Notes under the pieces: generated by a model
What the model was told of the DNA's origin: nothing
The model's input: the letters and a program-made list of their open reading frames with translations, nothing else
Database searches by the model: none
Part shown: positions 19,501 through 28,340 of the stretch, one piece after another
Position numbering within the stretch: the first letter of the stretch is position 1
Layout: the number at the start of each line of letters is the position of its first letter
Made by a program: the position numbers and the translations under genes
Source: RPQJ01 sp963731105
Lineage (GTDB): Bacteria; Pseudomonadota; Gammaproteobacteria; Steroidobacterales; Steroidobacteraceae
DNA: 64,000 nt
NCBI GenBank assembly: GCA_963731105.1
Contig: CAVSUM010000010.1
Coordinates: forward strand, 186,001-250,000
Reading direction: 5' to 3'

Positions 19501-22482
19501 CCGACCGTCCGCACCCCAGTTGAGGGTGGTCACGCGCGCCGGCTGGCCGATCGGGGTCAGCGTGACGGACGACTCGTTGCCGTACGAGTCGTAGGCGAGG
19601 TCCGTGGCGATGCGCAGCGTCGCGCTAGCGGGTTCAACCACGGACTGCGTCAGGCGGCAGGCCGCCAGGTCCCAGGAATACGCCTCGGTGCGCATCAGCT
19701 GCGCACCCGTCGCGAGATTGTGCTGGCGACTGACCTGGGCGGACGCAGGCCGGCCGAGGCACCAGTTCTGCGTGTCGTTGATGACGCCGCCGAGCGTGGT
19801 GATCTCGGTGTAGATCGCGCCCGGCGTCAGGCCCTTGCCGATCTCGCTGGTGTTCACCTGCCGCCGCACCAGCGTGCCGAAAGCGTCAAACGTGTTGTAT
19901 TCGGCGCGGCGCAGCACCTGCATGCCGTCGAGCTCGTAGCGATCGGTCGTGGCCGAAGCGACGAGCGGCAAGCTGCGCGCCTCGTAGCCCGAGCCGAAGA
20001 CCCGCCGCGACCAGTTGTAGCCCGTGATGGAAACCGGGCCGCGTGTCCGCTGCTTGAGGGTCAGCAGCGACAGCGCACCGATGCGGTCGTACGCGAGCGG
20101 ATCCTGCAGGTAGTCCTCGACCCGCGTCAGTCCGCCATCCTGGTCATGTGCGGTGCGGCGTGCAAAGCCGAGGAAGCCCCGGCCCTGCGCATGCCACCTG
20201 GCTCCCTCGTAGAAATAGGTCTCGCGTCGCAGCACATCACCCTGCACCGTCGCTGCCGACGACACCACGCGCCACGGACGCGCGTCATCGCGCACTGGAA
20301 ATGCCGCGGTCGTGCCGAGCACATGCACCGAGCGGTCGGTGGCGGGTGCGTAGGCAAACGTGGACATCGCACCGAAGCCGTCGGTCGCAGCGACCAGCAG
20401 GTCCGGTGCCGACGAATGGTGCGCCAGCAAGCGCACACTGCCGCCGGCGACGATGACCAGGTCCTGCAGACCGTCGCCGTTGCCGTCGAGCACGGCGGGG
20501 CCGGTCGGTGCCATCGACAGCGGCACCATGGTCGGCTGGCAGTTGCCCACCACCATGCCGTCCGACCGGCAGGCCGTGGCATCGCCAGTCGCGCCGAACT
20601 GCACGAGGTCGTCGCGGCCATCGCCGTTCCAGTCCGTGATCACGGACGCACCCGCAACAGTGGGCGCCGGAACGCTGGTCATCGAGGGTCCCGCGAATGC
20701 GGCCAGTGCCGGGCTGCGGCTGCCGGCGCCGTGCAGCACCTGCCAGGCCGATCCTGATGCGAGGTAGACGATATCCGTCAGTCGGTCGGCGTTCAGGTCC
20801 GCCAGCAGGATGTCCGTTACGCCGTCGAGCGCAGCCTGTGCCACCAGCGCGGTGCCAGTGGATGCCAGCACTTGCCAGCGGGCGGGCGACGTGCAGCTGC
20901 TCGCCGCGGCACAACTCGACGGCACCGTGCGCACCAGCAGATCTGTCCGTCCGTCGTCGTTGAAGTCGGCACTGCGCTCCGCGGAGCGGAGGCGCTGCAC
21001 GGCCTGCACGAATGGCGCGACCGGCAGCGCCGTCCCAGCCGGTGCTTGCCAGAGCGTTGCCTCTGCTCCGAAGGCGGGAGTGCCGGCCACGGACGCACTG
21101 CGACGCCAACGCAGGGCATCGCCGCTTGCGCTGCGGAACACGAGATCGTCGCGCCCATCGCCGTCGACGTCAGCCGCCACGGCATCAGCGGTGTTCGCCG
21201 GCGCGGCCACCCCGCTCGAGCCGTAGGTGTACGCACCCGTGCCGGTGCGGCGCAGCCAGTGCCAGAATCCGCCCTGCGGCACGAGCACTTCGCGGCGCCC
21301 GTCGCCGTCGAGATCGGCGCCGATCGCGCGCGATGACTCGCTGCCGTTTCCGGCGCGCGTATCGACCGCTACCGAAGCAAATCCGTTGGGTCCGCCGTGT
21401 TGCACGCGCCAGCTGCGGGAACTCGCGTCGAAGTACGCGAGGTCTTCGAACCCGTCGCCGTCCATGTCGCCGGGGATCGCGGTGGCGTAGCGATCGCTCG
21501 CCAGCGGCAGCGTGGTGTTGCCGGCCCAGCCCGGCTGCGCCGCAGACCAGTCGAAGCGAGTTGGCGGCAGGCAGGCGGAGCGCGCACATTCCTGCAGCCG
21601 TACGAGGCGGCTGCGGCCGGTCGCTCCAGCGTTGTCGTAGCCGAGGTCGTAGGCCCGCACGCTGGCGAGCGTCGCGACGTGCACGACGTCGATACGATCG
21701 AGCCGCCGGGACTCGCGCACTGCGCCTCCACCGATGAAGCCGGCAGGCTGGTCGTCCGCGGGCCGCGCCTCGTAGGTGAAGCGCACCGAGTAATAGGGCA
21801 GCGCGCCCGTGCGGGTGTTGCCCGAGTAATCAATGCGCGCCGGCCGATAGGCACCGCCCGCACTGTCTTCCGTGTAGCGAAACTCGATGAAGTTGCCGGC
21901 GCGATCGAGGATGCGGCTCACCGCCCAGGCGCGTGGCGTCGTGCTGCCGAACGACTCGATGCGCGAATCGTCCGTCGTGCCGTATTCGTAGATGAGCCCG
22001 TCGCGGCGCTCGACGCGGAACGACGCCGGGCCGGCCCCTGCCGCGCCGGTCGCGGTGACGCGCGCAAACGTCTCGACCTCCGTGCGGTACTCGGAGCCCG
22101 GCTGGCCGTAGGTCCCGGCGGCCAGGCGCAGTCGCTGGCCATCGAGGCAGAATCGATCCGCCGCGTCGAGCGCCACTGCGGCGAGGCGCCCGTCCTGCGC
22201 CAGCGTGCTGCCGCAGCGCTGGATCGTCGAGAACCCCTCGAGCCGGAAGCCCGCACCGAGCAGACCGTGACCGCCGCGGCTGTCGTAAGCCACCGCCAAC
22301 GCCGGCGCGAGACCGTTGGTCCCCGGCGGCAGCGACAGCGGGATCACGTAGCGGGCGGTCCCGGTGGCCGTCACGCTCGCCTCCCCCGCCGTACGCCCCG
22401 CCGCCGATTGCGCCTGCGCCGCGGCACCCGCGAACAAGCCCAGCAACATCACGCTCGCTCGCACTCCTGCGATCCTGGTCAT
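16558..22482 (-). CDS. SpvB / FG-GAP / RHS polymorphic toxin with ADP-ribosyltransferase-like C-terminus
   Basis: This is about 1974 residues. The ATG at 22482 is chosen because GGAAGG lies 8 bases upstream; a GTG at 22491 is also open. A signal peptide (ending AAAQAQ) is followed by a SpvB-like domain (RYVIPLSLPPGTNGLAPALA), FG-GAP-type repeats (DMDGDGFEDLAY, DLDGDGRREVLV, DFNDDGRTDLLV) and many YD/RHS repeats (YDAFGNLVRV, YDTLARPATA, YDAVGNLTYK). The RHS core end is GRFLSPDPVVQ...RNNPLRYTDPSG near residue 1694. The variable tip has FVYHFTNETGKRGISASR, GLVYFSSLPY and FGQPGGGLEASFPG, resembling HYD1/Tre-type ADP-ribosyltransferase toxins; the fold and target are inferred. A small gene follows 21 bases later. 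Confidence 0.85.
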   Translation of the reverse strand: MTRIAGVRASVMLLGLFAGAAAQAQSAAGRTAGEASVTATGTARYVIPLSLPPGTNGLAPALAVAYDSRGGHGLLGAGFRLEGFSTIQRCGSTLAQDGRLAAVALDAADRFCLDGQRLRLAAGTYGQPGSEYRTEVETFARVTATGAAGAGPASFRVERRDGLIYEYGTTDDSRIESFGSTTPRAWAVSRILDRAGNFIEFRYTEDSAGGAYRPARIDYSGNTRTGALPYYSVRFTYEARPADDQPAGFIGGGAVRESRRLDRIDVVHVATLASVRAYDLGYDNAGATGRSRLVRLQECARSACLPPTRFDWSAAQPGWAGNTTLPLASDRYATAIPGDMDGDGFEDLAYFDASSRSWRVQHGGPNGFASVAVDTRAGNGSESSRAIGADLDGDGRREVLVPQGGFWHWLRRTGTGAYTYGSSGVAAPANTADAVAADVDGDGRDDLVFRSASGDALRWRRSASVAGTPAFGAEATLWQAPAGTALPVAPFVQAVQRLRSAERSADFNDDGRTDLLVRTVPSSCAAASSCTSPARWQVLASTGTALVAQAALDGVTDILLADLNADRLTDIVYLASGSAWQVLHGAGSRSPALAAFAGPSMTSVPAPTVAGASVITDWNGDGRDDLVQFGATGDATACRSDGMVVGNCQPTMVPLSMAPTGPAVLDGNGDGLQDLVIVAGGSVRLLAHHSSAPDLLVAATDGFGAMSTFAYAPATDRSVHVLGTTAAFPVRDDARPWRVVSSAATVQGDVLRRETYFYEGARWHAQGRGFLGFARRTAHDQDGGLTRVEDYLQDPLAYDRIGALSLLTLKQRTRGPVSITGYNWSRRVFGSGYEARSLPLVASATTDRYELDGMQVLRRAEYNTFDAFGTLVRRQVNTSEIGKGLTPGAIYTEITTLGGVINDTQNWCLGRPASAQVSRQHNLATGAQLMRTEAYSWDLAACRLTQSVVEPASATLRIATDLAYDSYGNESSVTLTPIGQPARVTTLNWGADGRFLRDTTNAEGHVVRTAWDAALARPVSVTDANGLVTAVQHDEFGRETRTTRPDGTGVVTVRTMCGSDCAWPEARLVVNQSARGAGDLQLAFVETGYDQYGRQVHVRADQPGGAQVLSARRFDARGLVTQQSAPSECCASPAYWSTVAYDVLGRPVREEQPASPGRPVPAVTSWRHDGLTVTETDPLGRSTIRKHTVVGEVAQVVDPALADTTYAYDAFGNLVRVRDALGSETRAAFDVLGRRTTLLDSSAGLWLYAYYPLGELKSQVNGRGQGTTLTYDRLSRVLTRVEQEGVTSWTWGSAPADRNVGSLVSVQGPNVSERFTYDTLARPATATRLVQGASLATAYTYDPATGLRDTMVYPSATGVAPLRVRHRYDRQRLVELTDADTGASFWRLESADPRGHAAAELLGNGVRIASSYDPATGLLTQRTAGPDGGSSHQNLAFEWDAAGNLVRRTERNAGVDEAFAYDAVNRLDQVQRGGVLALDLAYDAVGNLTYKSDVGQYSYDTTRGNALVSAGTNTYSYDANGAVANASGTRIVWQSFDLPSRIMHPAGNYSLFEYAPDRSRARQLAIAGGSSTDTLYAAGGLYERVASGSAVKHRNYIVADGRRVAVQTRIAGAEPETVYLLEDQLGGVDGFTSASGELLTRASYQPFGAHRSGSGLSGTPTAAEWQQIQRTTPRGYTGHEHLNNLGVIHMNGRVYDPVLGRFLSPDPVVQAPHDTQGFNRYAYVRNNPLRYTDPSGFCYQTAPGATGESQCIEEIDVRATRQVSEWSWLIGFQSLTDMGWRGLEDLYTSSFGREVGEPAGPAEPSIEEVVTTATRLSTPIVAAPMFRQLPWELAAARSLQMWSASAVIAGLLAMPAATSETSDLVDENGEPRFVYHFTNETGKRGISASRLLMPGASGLVYFSSLPYPTAEQAQRALSLPRTPSGFYAIPRQNVPGGLAWGPAEPNFGQPGGGLEASFPGVVPLDGAQWFPVKP

Positions 22483-22581
22483 GGCGGTCACCTTCCGTGG
22501 TGTCGGCCTGCCCGATGCAGGCTTCCTTGACGCGATGGTTGCGCGCGGCGCCGCCGCTGTCTGCGCGATTAATTGCCGTGA

Positions 22582-24105
22582 TCAGGCGGAAATCGGCGTG
22601 CGGCCGATGCGGCGATCGAGATTGCGGAACGAGACGGCCTCGGCGACGTGGTCGCGGCGCACGGTGTCGCACTGCGCAAGGTCTGCGATCGTGCGCGCAA
22701 CCCGCAGCACGCGGTGGTAAGCGCGCGCCGAGAGCGACAGGCGATGCATCGCGCTGCTAAGCAGCACGCGTGCCGATGGCTCCAGGCGCGATTCCTGCAG
22801 CACGCGCGCGCCGGCCAATCGTGCGTTCGCATGGCCCTGCCGCTGCACCTGCCGCGCACGTGCCGCGGCGACACGGGCCGCGACGATGGCGGAACACTCG
22901 CTCGGTGCCTCGGACTCGAGTTCCTCGCGCGACACCGCCGGTACCTCGACCTGCAGGTCGATGCGATCGAGCAGCGGCCCGGAGATGCGGCCGCAGTAGG
23001 CCGCTATCCGGTCGGGCGGGCAGCGGCACGGTGTGGTGGGGTCGCCGCTGTGACCGCAGGGGCAGGGATTCATCGCGGCGACGAACTGGAAGCGCGCCGG
23101 AAACTCGGCCTGCCGGCTGCCGCGCGAAATCACGATATGCCCGGACTCGAGCGGCTCGCGCAGTACCTCGAGCACGCCGCGGTCGAATTCCGTCAGCTCG
23201 TCGAGGAACAGCACGCCGTTGTGCGCGAGCGAGATCTCGCCGGGGCGCGGGCGTCCGCCGCCGCCGACCAGCGCGATCGCCGAGGCCGTGTGATGCGGGC
23301 TGCGGAACGGGCGCTGCCGCCAGTCCTCGACGCTGAACCCGCGGCCGGCCAGTGAACGCACTGCGGCCGTCTCGAGCGCCTCGTCCTCGCCCATGGCCGG
23401 CAGGATCCCGGGCAGGCGCTGCGCCAGCATGCTCTTGCCGGTACCGGGCGGCCCGATCATCAACAGGCTGTGGCCGCCGGCCGCCGCGACCTCGAGCGCC
23501 CGCCGAGCTCGTGGCTGGCCGCGTACGTCCGCGAGATCCGGTCCGTGCACCGTGCTGATTCCTGCGCCAGGCTCACCGGCCTTCGGCAGCGGTCGCATCC
23601 CGCGCGCGAAGCTGCAGATCTCGAGCAGGTGCGCGGCGCCGTAGGCTCGCCCATTCCTGGCCAGCGCGGCCTCGGCGAGGTTGGCGGCCGGAAACACCTG
23701 CGTGTGCCGCGCCCGCGCACCCTGCAGCGCGGTCGGCAGCACGCCGCGGATCGCGTGCAACTCTCCGCCGAGCGAAAGCTCGCCGTACAGCTCGGTCGCG
23801 TCGAACGGTTCCATCGGCAGCTGCGCAGAAGCGACCAGGATGCCCACCGCGATCGGCAGGTCGAAGCGGCCGCCCTCCTTCGGCAGGTCCGCCGGCGCGA
23901 GGTTGACCGTGATGTGGCCGGGCGGCAGCTCGAACCCGCAGTTGGCCAGCGCCGCCTTCACACGATCCTTGCTCTCCTTCACCACCGTTTCGGGCAGCCC
24001 GACGATGGAGAAGGCCGGCAGGCCGGCGCCGACGTGCACTTCGACGCGCACCAGCGGCGCGTCGAGCCCCTGCTGGCTACGGCTCAAGATGGTGGCGAAC
24101 GTCAC
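22582..24105 (-). CDS. comM: YifB/ComM family Mg-chelatase-like AAA+ ATPase
   Basis: At 507 residues this matches the usual length of YifB/ComM, a hexameric helicase that helps branch migration during natural transformation. The start is the GTG at 24105, giving VTFATILSRSQQGLDAP. The N-terminal ChlI-like domain has GLPAFSIVGLPETVVKESKDR. The AAA+ core has Walker A GPPGTGKSML, Walker B GVLFLDELTEF and a four-cysteine insert (NPCPCGHSGDPTTPCRC). The C-terminal Mg-chelatase domain ends FRNLDRRIG. It stands alone between the RHS locus and cysB, which is divergent. Confidence 0.93.
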   Translation of the reverse strand: MTFATILSRSQQGLDAPLVRVEVHVGAGLPAFSIVGLPETVVKESKDRVKAALANCGFELPPGHITVNLAPADLPKEGGRFDLPIAVGILVASAQLPMEPFDATELYGELSLGGELHAIRGVLPTALQGARARHTQVFPAANLAEAALARNGRAYGAAHLLEICSFARGMRPLPKAGEPGAGISTVHGPDLADVRGQPRARRALEVAAAGGHSLLMIGPPGTGKSMLAQRLPGILPAMGEDEALETAAVRSLAGRGFSVEDWRQRPFRSPHHTASAIALVGGGGRPRPGEISLAHNGVLFLDELTEFDRGVLEVLREPLESGHIVISRGSRQAEFPARFQFVAAMNPCPCGHSGDPTTPCRCPPDRIAAYCGRISGPLLDRIDLQVEVPAVSREELESEAPSECSAIVAARVAAARARQVQRQGHANARLAGARVLQESRLEPSARVLLSSAMHRLSLSARAYHRVLRVARTIADLAQCDTVRRDHVAEAVSFRNLDRRIGRTPISA

Positions 24106-24215
24106 GGGCAGTCTCCGGCGCAATACGTGCCGCCAGCATGCGGACCCGCCCGGGCCGGCGGTCAACGCTCGAAACTGCCGGGATGAGCCGAAAACGCTTT
24201 GGCTAGAATGGCGCC

Positions 24216-25190
24216 ATGAAGCTGCACCAACTGCGATACCTGGCCGCTGTGGCCCAGAACGGCCTCAACATCACGGCCGCGGCCGAGAAGCTGCACACCT
24301 CGCAGCCGGGCGTGTCGAAGCAGATCAAGCTGCTCGAGGACGAGCTCGGCTTCCAGATCTTCGTGCGCGACGGCCGCAACCTGTCGCGCGTCACGCCGGC
24401 CGGGCAACAGGTGATCGACCGCGCGGTGCGCATCCTGCGCGAGGTGCAGAACATCAAGCGCCTGTCGGACGACTTCAAGGACGAGGCGCGCGGCGCGTTG
24501 TCGATCGCCACCACGCACACGCAGGCGCGCTACGTGCTGCCGGCCGTGATCAAGCAGTTCCGCGAGCAGTACCCGGAGGTGCGCCTGCACCTGCACCAGG
24601 GCACCTCGGAGCAGATCGGCGAGATGGCCTCGCTCGACCGCATCGACTTCGCGATCGCCACCGGCTCGCAGTCGCTGTTCGAGGGCTTTTCACTGCTGCC
24701 CTGCTACCGCTGGCACCGGCACGTGGTGGTGCCGAAGGCGCACCCGCTGGCCAAGGTGAAGAAGCCGACGCTCAAGCAGCTCGCGGCGCACCCGATCATC
24801 ACCTACGTGTTCAGCTTCACCGGGCCGTCGTCGCTGCACGACATCTTCGCGAAGGAAGGCCTGGTGCCGAACGTGGTGCTCACTGCGCGCGACGCCGACG
24901 TGATCAAGACCTACGTGCGCCTCGGGCTCGGCATCGGCATCGTCGCCAGCATGTCGGTCGATCCCAAGGAGGACGCCGACCTGGTGGAGATCGACACCTC
25001 GCACCTGTTCCCGGCGCACGTCACCTGGATCGGCTTCCGCCGCGGCGGCCTGCTGCGCAAGTACCAGCTTGACTTCATGCAGCTGTTCGCGCCGCACCTC
25101 ACGCGGCGGCTGATCGAGCGCGCGGCCCACGCCGCGACCCAAGAGGACGTGGACGAGCTGGTGGGCGGACTCGATCTGCCGGTTCGATAG
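24216..25190 (+). CDS. cysB: CysB-type LysR regulator of sulfur assimilation
   Basis: This 324-residue LysR-family activator begins MKLHQLRYLAAVAQNGLNIT with the helix-turn-helix AAEKLHTSQPGVSKQIKLLE. It has the effector domain features of CysB, including TTHTQARYVLP and the LHQGTSEQI segment. Length and N-terminal sequence are diagnostic for CysB, which activates cysteine biosynthesis genes with N-acetylserine as inducer. It is transcribed divergently from comM with a 110-base promoter region. The cysteine synthase at 14.6-15.6 kb is a likely target (inference). Confidence 0.93.
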   Translation: MKLHQLRYLAAVAQNGLNITAAAEKLHTSQPGVSKQIKLLEDELGFQIFVRDGRNLSRVTPAGQQVIDRAVRILREVQNIKRLSDDFKDEARGALSIATTHTQARYVLPAVIKQFREQYPEVRLHLHQGTSEQIGEMASLDRIDFAIATGSQSLFEGFSLLPCYRWHRHVVVPKAHPLAKVKKPTLKQLAAHPIITYVFSFTGPSSLHDIFAKEGLVPNVVLTARDADVIKTYVRLGLGIGIVASMSVDPKEDADLVEIDTSHLFPAHVTWIGFRRGGLLRKYQLDFMQLFAPHLTRRLIERAAHAATQEDVDELVGGLDLPVR

Positions 25191-25214
25191 CGGCCACACG
25201 AAGGAGGACGTCCA

Positions 25215-25295
25215 ATGGAACGCGGCGCCGCTGCGCAGCAAATCGACCGCAGCGGCCCGCCAGAAGGCGCGCCGGACCTGACTCATCGTGCCTGA
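25215..25295 (+). CDS. Possible 26-residue small protein
   Basis: A short frame beginning MERGAAAQQIDRSG follows a strong ribosome-binding sequence (AAGGAGG, 8 bases before the ATG) in the 167-base gap after cysB. Nothing like it is known to me. The good ribosome site is the only support; base composition does not separate it from chance. The rest of the gap holds no clear signal. Confidence 0.25.
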   Translation: MERGAAAQQIDRSGPPEGAPDLTHRA

Positions 25296-25357
25296 CCTGC
25301 CCGGACCCCGGTAAACCCCTAGTCACACCCCGCGATCGTTGACCCTAAGCTCTCCCG

Positions 25358-25765
25358 ATGCACGTCTGCTGGATCCATAAGCGCTCGATTCGCCTGCTGG
25401 TGGGGCTGCTGCTCCTGCCGGCGCTGGCGTTGCGCGTCATGGTTCCGCCCGGGTTCATGCCTGGCACGGGCGCGGACGACGCGCCCACGATGCAGATGTG
25501 CCATGGCGCCGGCCCGCTGCCAGAGTCCACGCAGCCGATGCCGGCGGGCGACGACCCCGCACCCGGCCAGGGCGGGCATCACGAAGCGCCGTGTGTCTTT
25601 GCGGCTGCCGGCTCGGCCGCGCCGCCGCCGGTCCTGTCGGTCGCTCTCGTTGCACCGCACGCGGTTGACGCAGGTCTGCCCGCCCCGGAACTGACGTTCT
25701 CACAGCGGACTCTCCACCGCGACCAGGCCGCCCGGGCGCCTCCGCCCCCCATCCGCCAAGCCTAG
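25358..25765 (+). CDS. DUF2946 family protein, copper-associated
   Basis: This 135-residue protein has an N-terminal signal/anchor helix (LLVGLLLLPALALRVMVPPGF), then TMQMCHGAG and GGHHEAPCVFAAA. The paired Cys with neighbouring His and Met are the mark of DUF2946, a family often found next to copper TonB receptors. It is probably periplasmic and may bind copper or another soft metal. It lies 148 bases before the OprC-like receptor on the same strand, so the two are likely co-transcribed. Confidence 0.75.
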   Translation: MHVCWIHKRSIRLLVGLLLLPALALRVMVPPGFMPGTGADDAPTMQMCHGAGPLPESTQPMPAGDDPAPGQGGHHEAPCVFAAAGSAAPPPVLSVALVAPHAVDAGLPAPELTFSQRTLHRDQAARAPPPPIRQA

Positions 25766-25913
25766 ACCCTCGACGCCCGGCGCATTGCGGTTGTCCTGCG
25801 GGACACCCGCAGTTGCGCCTGTCCGGCAGCGACCCCGTCGCACCGGTCGGCAACTCCACTTGCATGGCAGGCCCGTCGTCGGCCCGCCTGACCCGCTATT
25901 GGAATCCGCAAAC

Positions 25914-28256
25914 ATGAAATCCAGTGCCCTTGCCCTGGCTGTCGTCGTTGCCCTGCATGCCACGCCCGGCATCGCGGCCGACGGCAGCGCTGAACTCGAA
26001 GAACTGCTCGTGACCGCCCGTCGCATTCTCACCCCGGGCCTCGGGGCCGCGTCCCTCGATGCGAGTGATGTCGCGCGCCGGCGCGCCCGCAGCAGCGACA
26101 CCGCGAGCCTGCTGACGGGCATTCCCGGCGTCGCTACGCGCGGCGCCGGCGGCGTCTCGGCCCTGCCCGTGATCCGCGGCCTCGCCGACGATCGCCTGCG
26201 CACGCAGGTCGACGGCGTCGACATCGCGGCGGCCTGTCCGAACCACATGAATCCGCCGCTGTCCTACATCGACCCGTCTGCGGTGGCGGCCATCGACGTG
26301 TACGCCGGCGTCACACCGGTCAGCGTCGGCGGCGACAGCATCGGCGGCACCATCCTCGTGCGTTCGGCCGATCCAGAGTTCGCGCAGGCCGGGGCGGGCA
26401 GCCTCCTCAAGGGCGACGCCGGCACCTTCTACCGCAGCAACGGCGACGGCTGGGGCGGCAACCTCGCCGGGACCTATGCCACCGATCGGCTGAGCTTCGG
26501 CTACACCGGCGCCTACGCGAAGTCCGACAACTACACGGCCGGCGACGACTTCAAGGACTACACGTTCACCGGGCGCGTGGGCCACACGCTGCCCACCGAC
26601 GAGGTCGGCTCGACGGCCTACGAAACGACCAACCACGTGGTGCGGGTCGCGTGGCGCAACGGCAGCCAGCTGCTCGACTTCAGCTACAGCTACCAGGACG
26701 TCCCCGAGCAGCTTTACGCGAACCAGCGCATGGACATGACGGGCAACACCGCGAGCAAGTTCAACCTCGCCTACACCAACGGATTCGACTGGGGCACGCT
26801 GCAGGCGCGGGCCTACTACCAGGAGACGGAGCACGAGATGGACTTCGGGCCCGACAAGCGCTTCTGGTACGGCCCCGGCGCGCCCCCGGCCGGCTCGGGC
26901 GGCGACACGGCCGTCAACGGCTCGCCGTGTTCTCCGATCTCGGGCACGAGGATGGTGAACGGACAGATGGTCGGCTGCGCGGCCGGCATGCCGATGCTGG
27001 CCGACGGCCGCACGACCGGCTTCGTGGTGAACACCGCGGTCCAGCTGGCCGAGAGTGGACTGCTGCGCGTCGGCGGCGAGTACGTGGGCTTCCGCCTCGA
27101 CGACTGGTGGCCACCGTCGGGTGCCGGCATGTGGCCCTACGACTTCCTCAACATCAACGACGGCGAGCGCGACCGCTACGCCGCCTACGGCGAGTGGGAA
27201 GTGCAGCGCGAGCGCTGGAAGCATGTCGCGGGCCTGCGCTACGAGCACGTGGCCACCGACGCCGGCCCGGTGCACGGCTACAACACGAACACGTTCCCGA
27301 CCAGCGGGACCGGCGGCATGGGCAACCAGACCCGCGACGCCGCCCTGTTCAACGCGCAGTCGCGCGACCAGAGTGACGACAACTGGGACGTCTCGTGGAT
27401 CGTGAGCTTCACGGCGTCGGCGACACAGACTTACGAGTTCGGACTGGCGCAGAAGACGCGCTCGCCGAACCTGTACGAACGCTACACCTGGTCGAGCTGG
27501 CAGATGGCGGCGCTCATGAACAACTTCCTGGGCGACGGTAACGGCTATTTCGGCGACGTGGACCTGCAGCCCGAGGTGGCGCGCACCGTGAGCGCCACGG
27601 CCGACTGGCACGCTGCCGACGACGCGTCGTGGAGCGTGCGCATCACGCCGTACTACACCAGGGTGGACGACTACATCGATGCGGTGCAGTGGGACTCGGC
27701 TGCCAACGTGCCACGCGCCGTGCCGGTGGTCGACAACTTCACGGTGCTGCGCTACGCGAACCAGGACGCCACGCTCTACGGCGTCGATTTCTCGGCCGCG
27801 ACCCGGATCGCGAGCAGCGACAGTCTCGGGGTGTTCTCGGCGGGCCTCGTCGGCAGCTACACGCGCGGCGAGAACGACGACACCGATGACAACCTCTACG
27901 GCGTCATGCCGCTGAACGCGACGCTCTCCGTGACGCAGGAACTCGGCCGCTGGTACAACACGATCGAAGGCGAGTTCGTGGCCGGGAAGGACGACGTCTC
28001 GCAGGTCCGCAACGAGATGCCGACCGCGGGCTACGGACTCATGCACCTGCGCAGTCGGTACGAGGCCGGCCGCTGGAGCGCGGAACTCGGCGTCGAGAAC
28101 CTGTTCGATCGCTACTACGAGCACCCGCTCGGAGGCGCGTACGTCGGCCAGGGCACGACCATGACCATCCCGCCCGCACCCAACCAGCCGCGCTGGGGCA
28201 CGCCGGTGCCCGGCGCCGGTCGGTCGATCTATGCGGCCGTGAACGTGAAGTTCTGA
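25914..28256 (+). CDS. oprC: OprC-like TonB-dependent copper receptor
   Basis: This is a 780-residue outer-membrane receptor. It has a signal peptide (ending GIAAD), a plug domain (RRARSSDTASLLTGIPGVATRG, VIRGLADDRLRTQVDGV) and a 22-strand-type barrel ending in Phe (YAAVNVKF). Two short motifs that bind copper in Pseudomonas OprC are present: CxxxM as CPNHM (Cys108, Met112) and HxM as HEM (His307, Met309). Extra Cys and Met occur in an extracellular-loop segment (SPCSPIS, VGCAAGMPM). The gene follows the DUF2946 gene. Copper specificity is inferred from the motifs and neighbour. Confidence 0.85.
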   Translation: MKSSALALAVVVALHATPGIAADGSAELEELLVTARRILTPGLGAASLDASDVARRRARSSDTASLLTGIPGVATRGAGGVSALPVIRGLADDRLRTQVDGVDIAAACPNHMNPPLSYIDPSAVAAIDVYAGVTPVSVGGDSIGGTILVRSADPEFAQAGAGSLLKGDAGTFYRSNGDGWGGNLAGTYATDRLSFGYTGAYAKSDNYTAGDDFKDYTFTGRVGHTLPTDEVGSTAYETTNHVVRVAWRNGSQLLDFSYSYQDVPEQLYANQRMDMTGNTASKFNLAYTNGFDWGTLQARAYYQETEHEMDFGPDKRFWYGPGAPPAGSGGDTAVNGSPCSPISGTRMVNGQMVGCAAGMPMLADGRTTGFVVNTAVQLAESGLLRVGGEYVGFRLDDWWPPSGAGMWPYDFLNINDGERDRYAAYGEWEVQRERWKHVAGLRYEHVATDAGPVHGYNTNTFPTSGTGGMGNQTRDAALFNAQSRDQSDDNWDVSWIVSFTASATQTYEFGLAQKTRSPNLYERYTWSSWQMAALMNNFLGDGNGYFGDVDLQPEVARTVSATADWHAADDASWSVRITPYYTRVDDYIDAVQWDSAANVPRAVPVVDNFTVLRYANQDATLYGVDFSAATRIASSDSLGVFSAGLVGSYTRGENDDTDDNLYGVMPLNATLSVTQELGRWYNTIEGEFVAGKDDVSQVRNEMPTAGYGLMHLRSRYEAGRWSAELGVENLFDRYYEHPLGGAYVGQGTTMTIPPAPNQPRWGTPVPGAGRSIYAAVNVKF

Positions 28257-28266
28257 CCGCCGTGCC

Positions 28267-28295
28267 GCCGCAGGCTCGGGGAGCGGGCCTGCGGC
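28267..28295 (+). terminator. Possible terminator hairpin after the copper receptor
   Basis: GCCGCAGGC (28267-28275) and GCCTGCGGC (28287-28295) form a perfect 9-base-pair stem with an 11-base loop, starting 10 bases after the receptor stop. There is no T run behind it, so it could be a transcript-end stabiliser rather than an intrinsic terminator. Confidence 0.4.
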
Positions 28296-28340
28296 CGCCC
28301 CTCGTCGGCGAGCGTCGGCCGGGGCGGGTCCTGCGGTACC

